Shown here piece after piece: positions 26,995 through 34,754 of a DNA stretch of 64,000 nucleotides. Location of the stretch: the NCBI RefSeq assembly GCF_900188185.1, contig NZ_FZPA01000005.1:1-64000 (forward strand), read 5' to 3'. The first letter of the stretch is position 1, and every line of letters begins with the position of its first letter. Both the position numbers and the translations under genes were made by a program. The stretch comes from Sphingopyxis indica. GTDB lineage: Bacteria > Pseudomonadota > Alphaproteobacteria > Sphingomonadales > Sphingomonadaceae. The notes beneath the pieces were generated by a model. It worked only from the letters and a program-made list of their open reading frames with translations. It did no database searches and was not told the origin of the DNA.

Positions 26995-27012
26995 TGACGT
27001 GACTAAACGTCA
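26995..27012. promoter_or_regulatory. Candidate VapB operator palindrome
   Basis: TGACGT and its exact complement ACGTCA are separated by six bases (GACTAA), starting 17 bases upstream of the vapB TTG start. A two-fold symmetric site just upstream of a toxin-antitoxin operon is the usual binding site for the VapB-VapC complex. No second copy was seen in this gap. Confidence 0.5.
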
Positions 27013-27189
27013 TACAGGGTGCGTGCTGCTACGCGCAAGCACGTTGTGAGAGGTGGTTGAGCTTGCGAGGTGGAATCATTGCGAGTGCATATATGAAGAC
27101 GAGCTTCCAATTTACAGAAGAAGTCCCCGCGTCATTCTGTGTTCTTGCCTTATTTCTTCCTCTCGTCCAAAATCTCTGGGAGGGGTCTC

Positions 27190-28851
27190 ATGAAGAAGTT
27201 CAAAAATCTCGAACGCTATCGGGTGGGTGGAACGGACTCCAACATGAGCCTCGCCATTCCACTTCCGCGCACACCCGCCGGCAGGACATATCGCTACTCG
27301 CCCAACGAGAATGCACATCCACGGCATTTTCTGATCGGCGATGTCGTTGCTGACTACGAGGTAAAAGCTGAGACACGCGCGCGCATGAAACTCGAACCGC
27401 GTTCCAGTCAGACCGTCTGTCCGTACAGCGGCGTAGTTGCTGCCGACGATGAGTTTACACATCCTGACGATCGGCAGGCCGGGATCGACACCGTGAGGCA
27501 CGCGGCCGAGGAAGACATGCTCGCGCTCGTGGACGGCATGTTCAAGGATCTCGGGCGCAAATTCTCATCGAGCAAATTCGTCTCGCTCAAGCCAGGCCCG
27601 AAACGCCGTCCCAAACCGAAGCCGCATTTCGTCCGCAGCGATCTCCTGCGGGAATTGGTCTGCGATCATTGCGGACGCGACTACGGTGTTTTCGCCATCG
27701 CGCTCTTCTGCCCGGATTGTGGGGCGCCGAACGTGCGACTTCATTTCGAGCGCGAGCGAAAGCTCGTGGGGGCACAGGTCGATCTTGCCGAAGCGCAGGG
27801 GGATGGACTCGAGGAACTGGCCTATCGCTTGCTCGGCAACGCACACGAGGACGTGCTCACCGCCTTCGAGGCGACGCTCAAGACCGTGTATCTGCATGGC
27901 ATGGGAAACGTACCCTCCAAACCACCGAGGAACGACTTTCAGAACATCGAGAAAGCCAAGAAGCGGTTTGCCGACCTTGGCGTCGATCCTTTTCAGCATC
28001 TCACTTCAGAGGAGCTGGCAACGCTCGAACTCAATATCCAAAAGCGCCACGTGATCGGGCACAACCTGGGTGTCATCGATCCCAAATTTGCGGACCATGC
28101 GCAGGAAGCAAAGATGGGCGAGACGGTCCATCTGGTTGCCAGTGATATTCGGGAGTTCGCCACCTTGTGCCAGAAGGTCGTTGACGATCTGGATGCCTGG
28201 CTCGCTGGTGCACCTTCACCTACGGTGGGTCAGGATTTGCCGCCGCTTCTTGCGGCATCGCCTGCGCATACCAATCCGTCAAAGGAACCTCCCACGTTGG
28301 AAAGCCTCGACGTGCGGTTGAGCGAGCTGGCCCGTCAGGTCGCTCTATGGCTCGCGAAGAAATCGACCAATGGGAATCCCCAAGATACGACGGCCGAAGG
28401 CGAAGAGATTGTTGCGACATTTCCTGATGCAACCGAGCGCGCCCTAGAAAAGGCGGTCGCGGAGTTGGAGGCGGAGGGATTCGTTACGGCATCGGGTGCA
28501 ATCGGCCGCAGAATTCCGTTCGCCTTTGCGACTACCGATTTGTTTGCGACGTTCGATCCAGTCGCATGTGGCACCGACCCGTATGCGGATGCCGGCGAAC
28601 TGATCGCCCTGATATTCGCCGCAGTCGAAGCGGGCGAAGAGGCGATCGATCCGGCAAAATTGCATGAGGGCCTTGGCTGGGAATTGCGGCGTTTCAACCC
28701 GGCGCTCGCAATCGTCGTCGCGCATATCGATTCCCGTCGCGTCAGCGATGAATACGGCGGCGAATATGTCGCGCGGCATTTCTTCCTTCTTCCGGAAGAC
28801 GAAGTTGTCCTGGAGCGTCTTGCTGAAAGGCTCAAAGGACGAAGCCGATAG
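27190..28851 (+). CDS. Zinc-ribbon protein with HEPN-like R-x4-H motif, function unknown
   Basis: The 553-residue protein is started at the ATG at 27190, which has a very strong GGGAGGGG Shine-Dalgarno. The N-terminal 150 residues contain a CPYSG segment (about 77-81). A CxxC...CxxC zinc ribbon follows at about 158-177 (CDHCG, then CPDCG). The central helical part (about 205-330) contains RHVIGH at 286-291, an R-x4-H motif like that in HEPN ribonuclease domains, in the context NIQKRHVIGHNLGVID. The C-terminal 150 residues are a separate domain with no motif I know. It is the first gene of a four-gene rightward cassette, nine bases before the next gene. The local base composition looks less GC-rich than the flanking loci. 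It could be an RNase effector or an HEPN-only structural protein; neither is proven. Confidence 0.7.
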   Translation: MKKFKNLERYRVGGTDSNMSLAIPLPRTPAGRTYRYSPNENAHPRHFLIGDVVADYEVKAETRARMKLEPRSSQTVCPYSGVVAADDEFTHPDDRQAGIDTVRHAAEEDMLALVDGMFKDLGRKFSSSKFVSLKPGPKRRPKPKPHFVRSDLLRELVCDHCGRDYGVFAIALFCPDCGAPNVRLHFERERKLVGAQVDLAEAQGDGLEELAYRLLGNAHEDVLTAFEATLKTVYLHGMGNVPSKPPRNDFQNIEKAKKRFADLGVDPFQHLTSEELATLELNIQKRHVIGHNLGVIDPKFADHAQEAKMGETVHLVASDIREFATLCQKVVDDLDAWLAGAPSPTVGQDLPPLLAASPAHTNPSKEPPTLESLDVRLSELARQVALWLAKKSTNGNPQDTTAEGEEIVATFPDATERALEKAVAELEAEGFVTASGAIGRRIPFAFATTDLFATFDPVACGTDPYADAGELIALIFAAVEAGEEAIDPAKLHEGLGWELRRFNPALAIVVAHIDSRRVSDEYGGEYVARHFFLLPEDEVVLERLAERLKGRSR

Positions 28852-28860
28852 ACGCGCGCA

Positions 28861-29727
28861 ATGGAAGAGCTTCAGGCGATCACCGAAAAATACGATGCCG
28901 AGTATATCAAAAACGGCTTTAGCACCGTTGACGATCTGAATCGATTTGCGTTGACCTTTTACAAGGATGTAGCGGAAATATACGACTGCATCACTCGCAT
29001 CAAAAACACGGAACGCAACCCCACCGGCTACTCGATTGACGATGCCCCGATTCTCGGCCTTCTTGTCCGCGTTTGGAAGCTCATGAAAGAAGTCATCCGG
29101 TACTATGAGGAGGACAATGCAGAGGTCATCAGCGTCCTTGAGCGTCCTCTCATCGAGGCGGCTGTCACCGCCTCGTTCCTGATGGGATCAACGCCCGACA
29201 TAGTCGAAGACTATCGGAAGTGCTCGTACAAGGACAGATTGCGCCTTCTGCGGGAGATGGAGGCCGGATCGCCATTTTTCGATACGAAGGCTGGGAAACG
29301 GCTACTCCAATCGGTTCGGGAAAAGCTGGCACTTGAAGGCCTTAGGCCCGACGATTTCGATGCGCAGAAGAAGAATCGCTGGAAAATCCAGGGAAAGACG
29401 TTTCACGCCATTTTTTCAGAAGTCGAGCATGCCGACCTCTATGCCTGCACCTACGGAATGATGTCAGAATCCGTGCATGGATCCTGGAATGAATCACTGG
29501 ACTGGAGCCTGACGAGAAAGGACGATGGAACCTTCGCGCCCTATCCGTTCTCTCACCCCGCCGACGTTCGATATCTGTCGCCGACCCTGCGTTTCACGAA
29601 CCGTCCCTATCGCTTGTGGCTTCAGCGGATCGACGCCTACGACGAAAATCTGCAGGCGCAGCTTGATTGGGTAGATCGCGTCAACGGCGCTCTGTTCCGG
29701 AAGTTCGACACGTTATACGACGGATGA
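28861..29727 (+). CDS. DUF5677-like protein
   Basis: The 288-residue, mostly helical protein has no membrane segment. Central features fit DUF5677-type proteins: ERPLIEAAVTASFLM (about 94-108), where the family has R-x-x-x-E-x-x-x-x-x-x-Y/F-L, and YGMMSESVHGSW (about 198-209), matching the family's S-E-x-x-H-G-S/T-W box. The family is uncharacterised and common among accessory and defence-associated genes. The gene starts nine bases after its upstream neighbour and ends six bases before the next, so the three are co-translated. The Shine-Dalgarno is weak, consistent with coupling. Confidence 0.7.
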   Translation: MEELQAITEKYDAEYIKNGFSTVDDLNRFALTFYKDVAEIYDCITRIKNTERNPTGYSIDDAPILGLLVRVWKLMKEVIRYYEEDNAEVISVLERPLIEAAVTASFLMGSTPDIVEDYRKCSYKDRLRLLREMEAGSPFFDTKAGKRLLQSVREKLALEGLRPDDFDAQKKNRWKIQGKTFHAIFSEVEHADLYACTYGMMSESVHGSWNESLDWSLTRKDDGTFAPYPFSHPADVRYLSPTLRFTNRPYRLWLQRIDAYDENLQAQLDWVDRVNGALFRKFDTLYDG

Positions 29728-29733
29728 ACGAGA

Positions 29734-30321
29734 GTGACTGGTCCGATCGGTATCCTCGCTTACGGATCCCTCCTTTCCGATCCCGGCAAGGAAATTGTGG
29801 CATGCCAGACCGGGATCGTCGAGGATGTGGAAACCCCTTTTCCGATCGAGTTTGCAAGGTCCAGCGGCAGTCGCGGCGGTGCGCCCACGTTGATCCCCGT
29901 CGAGAACGGCGGCGCGAAAGTTCGCGGACGTATTATCCTGGTCAGTGCCTCGATCGAAGGGGCGACGGACATGCTCTATCGGCGGGAAATCCATCAAGTA
30001 GGCTCCGGAAAGACCTACAAAGAACCAAAGCCTGACCAAACGGACCGAGTGCGCGTGAAGGTTCTGCCACATTTTTATGGGGCAGAAGCCATCTACACTG
30101 ATCTTCGTTCGAACATCACCACGGTCACCGCTGAGGTACTTGCTCGACTGGCGATTGAAAGCGTCACGCGCGCTGAAACTGGCAAGGATGGAATAACCTA
30201 TTTGATCGCCGCTAAAGCGCATGGAATTCGGACGGCGCTGTCCGATGCCTATGAGAAGGAAGTCCTGCGTATAACAGAAGCCGCATCTCTAGATGACGCG
30301 TTGCAAAGACTCCGATCGTAG
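29734..30321 (+). CDS. Gamma-glutamylcyclotransferase-fold (GGCT-like) protein
   Basis: The 195-residue protein starts at a GTG at 29734. The N-terminal ILAYGSLLSDPG contains the YGSLL loop (residues 10-14) that binds the gamma-glutamyl substrate in the GGCT/AIG2 fold. A following strand set, with VRGRIILV, fits the small beta-barrel. The expected catalytic Glu near the middle is not obvious, so activity cannot be assumed. Members of this fold cleave gamma-glutamyl peptides to 5-oxoproline, but many accessory-region members have no known substrate. It lies six bases after the DUF5677 gene. Confidence 0.6.
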   Translation: MTGPIGILAYGSLLSDPGKEIVACQTGIVEDVETPFPIEFARSSGSRGGAPTLIPVENGGAKVRGRIILVSASIEGATDMLYRREIHQVGSGKTYKEPKPDQTDRVRVKVLPHFYGAEAIYTDLRSNITTVTAEVLARLAIESVTRAETGKDGITYLIAAKAHGIRTALSDAYEKEVLRITEAASLDDALQRLRS

Positions 30322-30366
30322 TGAGCAATAAGAAGGGAATTCAGCAGCGCGCTGATAGAGGGAAGC

Positions 30367-31275
30367 ATGACAGCAGTGGCGACAGCGACCGAACCTAATG
30401 GAGTATGCGCCTTCTGCGATACGCAAGCGCGCCTGCACGAAAGCCATGTCCTGCCGGCATTCGTCTATCGCTGGCTGCGCGGCCGCTCGGGCACAGGGCA
30501 TATCCGGCAAACTGATAACCCCAACCGTCGGGTCCAGGACGGCCTGAAACTGCCTTGGCTTTGCGGGGGCTGTGAAGCGCAGTTTAGCCGCTACGAGACA
30601 GCATTCGCGACGAAGGTGTTCCATCCCTGGCAGGCGGGGACATATCGGATTCCTTACGACGGCTGGCTGCTGAAGTTCTGCGTGTCGGTGTCGTGGCGGG
30701 TGCTGCGCTTCGCGCGGGGGCGCAACAAGGATGCGAGCTATACCGATGAGCAGCAGGTGCTCATGGATCGAGCGGAGGCGCACTGGCGCGCTTTTTTGCG
30801 CGACGAGGCACCGCACCCTGGCGCGTTTGAGCAGCATCTTCTCATCTTTGACCTAATCGAGGACACAACGGTTCCTGATCTCCCGACCAACATGAATCGC
30901 TTCATGACGGGTGCTGTTACGCTTGATATCGTCGGGTCCGACCGCTCGCTTATGACGTTCGCGAAGCTCGGGCGATTCACCATCTTCGGCATCATTCAGA
31001 AAGGACCGGGGAAGTGGGAGGGTACCAAGGTCCACGTCAAGCACGGGCTACTGAAGCCGGGCAAGTTCGTGGTGCCTGCCGGACTCCTACATCTCTTTCG
31101 GGAAAAGGCTGCTCTCGCGAGCGAGGCAATGATCGCACTGTCCCCGACGCAGCGGGCAAAGGTGGACAAGCATGTCCTCGGCAATCTCGATGCGTTCGCG
31201 GCCTCCGATCAGTTCGCATCGATCGTGGCGGATGCAAGGATGTTCGGCGAAGATGCCGTGTTGTGGAAGGAATAA
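30367..31275 (+). CDS. CxxC...H...CxxC protein, HNH-like zinc module, function unknown
   Basis: The 302-residue protein has an N-terminal zinc-binding module: C14 and C17 (CAFC), then ESHVLPAFVYRWL with H27, then WLCGGCE with C66 and C69. This spacing resembles HNH-endonuclease-type or treble-clef zinc fingers, with an S-H-x-x-P core. The remaining 230 residues include several beta strands (FTIFGIIQK and KFVVPAG) and no motif I know. It is the last gene of the rightward cassette, 45 bases after the GGCT-like gene, and is followed 28 bases later by a convergent gene. It could be a nuclease, but it lacks a second catalytic His/Asn that I can point to with confidence. Confidence 0.6.
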   Translation: MTAVATATEPNGVCAFCDTQARLHESHVLPAFVYRWLRGRSGTGHIRQTDNPNRRVQDGLKLPWLCGGCEAQFSRYETAFATKVFHPWQAGTYRIPYDGWLLKFCVSVSWRVLRFARGRNKDASYTDEQQVLMDRAEAHWRAFLRDEAPHPGAFEQHLLIFDLIEDTTVPDLPTNMNRFMTGAVTLDIVGSDRSLMTFAKLGRFTIFGIIQKGPGKWEGTKVHVKHGLLKPGKFVVPAGLLHLFREKAALASEAMIALSPTQRAKVDKHVLGNLDAFAASDQFASIVADARMFGEDAVLWKE

Positions 31276-31303
31276 AGCGTAAAATATCGTTGAAGTTAAT
31301 TTA

Positions 31304-32644
31304 TTACTGGTTCTCGGCTGAGATCTCGTCCTGTTCTCGATCGGATATAAGTTTGTCCCACGCCGCTAATTCGGCGATGTGACCGTCCAAGTTTGCAATC
31401 ATGTTAACCGGAATGAATGCATCCACCCGCGAGATGAGCTTGCCTGTATCGGCATCCCAGATCTGGATCTCGCCGTTGCCGAAATAATCCCAGATGAAGC
31501 GGCATCGTTCTTTGCCATTCCGGGCGGCTGCGGCGCTACCGTCATCGTATAGATTGAAGCTGCGATTCAGGTCGAATTCGAGACGCTCTTCCGTGAAGTT
31601 CAACCAGAATATCAGCTCGGCGAGGCCATCAGCGCTTCGATAAACGAGTTCGACTCGCTGGTTATTTAGCCCAAGGTGTACCGGCACCATCCTTTCAAGC
31701 AGTGGGAATGGCTCACTACGCCGGAGTCGGAAGTTGATCAGCGGCAGGTCAATGTTGGCTTGAATGTCGTCTGGCTCAGCAGCAAGACTGGCTTCGATGA
31801 CAGAGGCGGGAAAAACGCCTTTCCAGCCGCGCAGCTCATATAAATGCTCCTGCCAGGCCTTATGCCTCGTCTGGATGCCAAGATGATCTTCGATCGCCAA
31901 CACCGCTAGCGCCTCGATTATTGGCAGCTCTGCCTCCAGCCGTCGAGCATCGCGGGGATCGTCAGGATCGATGATCGGGTCGGCTTGGGCGTGTGCAATT
32001 GCGTGACGTCCCGACTCCCTGAGGTGCTTTCCAATGTCGCCCTCAACTGTCGCCTTCAACTTGTCGAGCGCTTCTTTGGCGCGGTGACCGTCAACCCTAT
32101 CAATGTTTTCGGTTATCCAAGCACCCCGGGCTTTGCCGTCCGGGATCGCTGTTTCAAGTGCTCGAAAGAAGGACAGGAACGAGTATCCGGGGTGATTTAA
32201 TCCGCGGCCTTCGCGCATGAGTGCCAACGCAAGCTTGCCAGACGCATTTCCGATCACAGGCAGATCCGACAAGTCGAAATCATCACGGATCGCGTATCCG
32301 AACGGTTGGCGCATCCCCATCATATGGGGTAGGTTGCCTCCACTCATGTGGACTACCACCGCGCCGGTATCCTGAAGCCACGCTAGGACGCTCAAAGCAC
32401 GGTGGAGAAGCGCGAGACATTCATCACGATCCATATCAGGTGGCTTAATAGCCGCCAGTCCCGGATAGTTTTCCGTGGTAAGCGGCATCACCCAAATCTG
32501 ATGACCTTCGAAAGTGAACGTCTGCGGCTTCGTAGGCCACGCAGTTCGGGTATCGATGTTGAGACACAGCCACTCACCAGTGACCTTCAGCTCAGGCGTC
32601 TCTGCGAGCACCTCATTGAATGGCCTAGCCTTGAGATTTGGCAT
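31304..32644 (-). CDS. R-H-x-I-x-H helical protein, possibly MauJ-like
   Basis: The 446-residue protein starts at the ATG at 32644, preceded by GGAAG; an upstream frame adds 26 poor-quality residues. The central helical part contains GKHLRESGRHAIAHAQ with R213 and H218 (R-x4-H), followed by DPIIDPDDPRDARRLEAELP. I associate the latter block with proteins annotated as MauJ-like, an uncharacterised family; that link is from memory and weak. The C-terminal third is beta-rich (FRLRRSEPFPLLERM and LIFWLNFTEERLEF). It is convergent to the four-gene cassette and its start codon overlaps the stop of a 43-codon ORF (TAATG). The same R-H-x-I-x-H signature occurs in the protein at 27190-28851. Confidence 0.5.
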   Translation of the reverse strand: MPNLKARPFNEVLAETPELKVTGEWLCLNIDTRTAWPTKPQTFTFEGHQIWVMPLTTENYPGLAAIKPPDMDRDECLALLHRALSVLAWLQDTGAVVVHMSGGNLPHMMGMRQPFGYAIRDDFDLSDLPVIGNASGKLALALMREGRGLNHPGYSFLSFFRALETAIPDGKARGAWITENIDRVDGHRAKEALDKLKATVEGDIGKHLRESGRHAIAHAQADPIIDPDDPRDARRLEAELPIIEALAVLAIEDHLGIQTRHKAWQEHLYELRGWKGVFPASVIEASLAAEPDDIQANIDLPLINFRLRRSEPFPLLERMVPVHLGLNNQRVELVYRSADGLAELIFWLNFTEERLEFDLNRSFNLYDDGSAAAARNGKERCRFIWDYFGNGEIQIWDADTGKLISRVDAFIPVNMIANLDGHIAELAAWDKLISDREQDEISAENQ

Positions 32645-32775
32645 TACTTCCACTTCCCATTCCGCGCCTTGTGAACAGCCCTTCGCGCACGGGCAAGCGC
32701 ATAGGCTAGAATGCGAACCCATTTGATGAAGCCGGCGGGCGGTGAGCCATCACTGAAGTGGGTTTTCACTGCCAC
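32644..32775 (-). CDS. Possible 43-residue basic protein, coupled to the next gene
   Basis: A short frame from a GTG at 32775 to a TAA at 32644-32646 encodes a basic peptide with a hydrophobic/aromatic centre (AGFIKWVRILAYALARARR). Its stop overlaps the start of the following gene in a TAATG arrangement, typical of translational coupling. There is no good Shine-Dalgarno, a second GTG lies two codons later, and the frame is open a further 13 codons upstream without an ATG. It could be a leader peptide, or chance. Confidence 0.3.
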   Translation of the reverse strand: MAVKTHFSDGSPPAGFIKWVRILAYALARARRAVHKARNGKWK

Positions 32776-32801
32776 ACTGATGGTCCGAAGGTCTATTGAG
32801 G

Positions 32802-33152
32802 TCAGGCGACATCTTTCCTAGGCAGACCATATTGGCAGGGTCCATACCGCTCCAGAAAGCCCAGCGCGCACATGCGACTTAAATAGTGCCGCGAAATGCC
32901 GATAGTTTTTAACTCGTCCGCCGTAACGATACCCTTTTGCTTGGCCAAATCGATCGCTCGGTCCTTCAACGTTGGCGGTTTCTCCTTTGACCGGCGTAGT
33001 GCCTCTGGGTGCCGCAACGAACGATCGAGCAGCTTGGCGTGCTTACGGAGACGGTAGCGTAGTGGAACCTCCAGCTCCCAGTGAGGATTCAGCTTGGCAC
33101 CGGCGAGCCATTTCCTGTCTTTGCCGGTTTTGGCGCTGGACGCGCCCTCCAC
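32802..33152 (-). CDS. AbiEi-like winged-helix protein, apparently truncated
   Basis: The 116-residue product starts at a GTG at 33152. Residues about 62-110 (DRAIDLAKQKGIVTADEL, then SRHYLSRMCALGFLERYG, then QYGLP) match the N-terminal winged-helix DNA-binding domain of AbiEi-type antitoxins, which repress their own operon. Those proteins usually continue for another 150 or more residues past the YGLP point; here translation ends six residues later. The partner nucleotidyltransferase toxin AbiEii is not present. It is either a stand-alone repressor or a degraded antitoxin. Confidence 0.55.
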   Translation of the reverse strand: MEGASSAKTGKDRKWLAGAKLNPHWELEVPLRYRLRKHAKLLDRSLRHPEALRRSKEKPPTLKDRAIDLAKQKGIVTADELKTIGISRHYLSRMCALGFLERYGPCQYGLPRKDVA

Positions 33153-33189
33153 CAGACCGCACGCAGCATCGCGGTTTCGATGAAGGTCG

Positions 33190-33534
33190 TCAGTCGGGCA
33201 GCGGCAGATCGGTGTTTCCGGTGAATGCCCAAGAGCCGCAAACGGACGGTGCCTGAACGGCGAGCGGCTGCGTCAGCACCAGCGTAGCGGCTTTCTGCAT
33301 TTCGGCCGTTTCGGCCAGGATGGCTTCCCGGGACATGCCGGTCTCGGCGTGCAGCAACTCGGCTGCGACATAGCCCAACTCGACGGGCATTCTCATGCAA
33401 AGCCGGATCTGGTCGCGCGACCGTCCGGGCAGGAATACCCGGGCTATCGGCCGGCCTTCTCCGCCTCGGCCTGAAAGAAACGACCGCGCGCGCCGCGAAT
33501 ATCCCGATTGGCCGGCCGCGGCGATCCCGATCAT
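33190..33534 (-). CDS. Uncertain short ORF, function unknown
   Basis: The frame from an ATG at 33534 (with GAAGAGA upstream) encodes 114 residues. The first 50 are Arg/Gly-rich and look unlike coding sequence. The last 66, from a second ATG at 33390, look more protein-like: an Ala/Glu-rich helix MPVELGYVAAELLHAE, then ILAETAEMQKAATLVL. It may be a real gene starting at 33396 or 33390, or a remnant. It lies 29 bases upstream of the alpha/beta-hydrolase stop and has no recognised relatives. Confidence 0.25.
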   Translation of the reverse strand: MIGIAAAGQSGYSRRARSFLSGRGGEGRPIARVFLPGRSRDQIRLCMRMPVELGYVAAELLHAETGMSREAILAETAEMQKAATLVLTQPLAVQAPSVCGSWAFTGNTDLPLPD

Positions 33535-33563
33535 TCTCTTCGTCCGTTCGGCGCGCGCGGCTG

Positions 33564-34406
33564 CTACCCCCGGATGAACTTCAGGATATCGGCGTTGACG
33601 ACGCCGGCATTGACCGTCAGCATCCCGTGCGAGAAGCCGGGATAGATGATGAGTTCGCTGTTCTGCAGCAGCTTGTCCTGCATGATCGCCGCGCATTTGT
33701 ACGGCACGACCTGATCGTCGTCGCCCTGCAACACCAGCGTCGGCACGGTGATCGCCTTCAGATCTTCGGTCTGGTCGGTTTCGGAGAAGGCCTTGATGCC
33801 TTCATAGTGCGCCTTGGCACTTCCCATCATGCCCTGACGCCACCAGTTCCTGATCACGCCTTCGGAGGGCTCGGCGCCGTCGCGATTATAACCGTAAAAG
33901 GGACCGGCCGGCACATCGAGGAAGAATTGCGCACGGTTGGCGGCAAGCGCGGCACGGAAGCCATCGAACACTTCGATCGGCGTGCCGTCGGGATTGCCGG
34001 GGGTCTTGACCATCAGGGGCGGCACGGCGCTGACCAGCACCGCCTTGGCGACGCGGCCCTGCGGCTGCCCGTATCTCGCAACATAGCGCGCAACCTGCCC
34101 GCCGCCGGTCGAGTGACCGACATGAATCGCGTTCCTGAGGTCGAGATGCTCGGCGACCGCCGAGGCGTCGGCGGCATAATGGTCCATATCGTGTCCGTCG
34201 CTAACCTGGGCCGAGCGCCCATGGCCGCGGCGGTCGTGCGCAACGACGCGGAAGCCTTTGTCCAGAAAGAACAGCATCTGGTTGTCCCAGTCGTCGGAGC
34301 TGAGCGGCCAGCCGTGGTGGAAGTGGATCGGCTGCGCGTCCTTCGGCCCCCAATCCTTATAGAAGATTTCGATGCCGTCGTTCGTCGTCACATAGGGCAT
34401 GGCCAT
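33564..34406 (-). CDS. Alpha/beta hydrolase, non-heme chloroperoxidase-like
   Basis: The 280-residue enzyme starts at the ATG at 34406 with a GAGGGAGA Shine-Dalgarno. It has the chloroperoxidase/esterase subfamily layout: IHFHHGWPLSSDDWD with the oxyanion-hole HGW, HDRRGHGRS, the nucleophile elbow GHSTGGG, the acid in LQGDDDQVVP and the catalytic His in GFSHGM. Members hydrolyse esters or lactones and can make peracids; the native substrate cannot be read from sequence. No signal peptide, so cytoplasmic. It is divergent from the ferritin-like operon across a 348-base gap and appears to be a single gene. Confidence 0.88.
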   Translation of the reverse strand: MAMPYVTTNDGIEIFYKDWGPKDAQPIHFHHGWPLSSDDWDNQMLFFLDKGFRVVAHDRRGHGRSAQVSDGHDMDHYAADASAVAEHLDLRNAIHVGHSTGGGQVARYVARYGQPQGRVAKAVLVSAVPPLMVKTPGNPDGTPIEVFDGFRAALAANRAQFFLDVPAGPFYGYNRDGAEPSEGVIRNWWRQGMMGSAKAHYEGIKAFSETDQTEDLKAITVPTLVLQGDDDQVVPYKCAAIMQDKLLQNSELIIYPGFSHGMLTVNAGVVNADILKFIRG

Positions 34407-34754
34407 TCTCCCTCGGGTTAAGCTGGCGAGAAGAATAAGCGCAGAAGCATGTCGATATTTCCAGACTTTTCGACGACGCCATGGAGAAAGCCTGTCCCCG
34501 CGAAGGCGGAGATCGGTCAAATCCCGAAGCGACGCCTCGAACCCGTTATGAAAGGATCTGGACCCTAAGCCATCAAACGGGGCGGCCGATCGCGACAATC
34601 CCCGGACAAATAGCGGGCAGGCTCATATCGAAGCGATCGTTGACGCGTCTTGACGCGCGACCCTCGGCGGCCCGTGCCATCGGGCACCTCCGCGACATGG
34701 CATTCGACGACCGCCGCCGGGAGTGATATTCTGCCCGTCGGGCGGGAGATGGAT
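34407..34754. promoter_or_regulatory. 348-base divergent intergenic region
   Basis: It separates the leftward hydrolase from the rightward ferritin-like operon and must hold both promoters. It contains a tandem TTGACGCG/TTGACGCG pair at about 34637-34654, whose TTGACG resembles a -35 box. A copy of the CCCCGCGAAGGCGG repeat core occurs at about 34497, the same core as in the inverted repeat at 50203-50312. An in-frame extension of the ferritin-like gene back to 34650 is possible but not supported by a ribosome site. Confidence 0.35.

Noticed and set aside
26298..33534. Integrated phage or transposon carrying the accessory genes
   Set aside because: No integrase, transposase, tRNA or flanking direct repeats were found; the region is called accessory only from gene content and apparent base composition.
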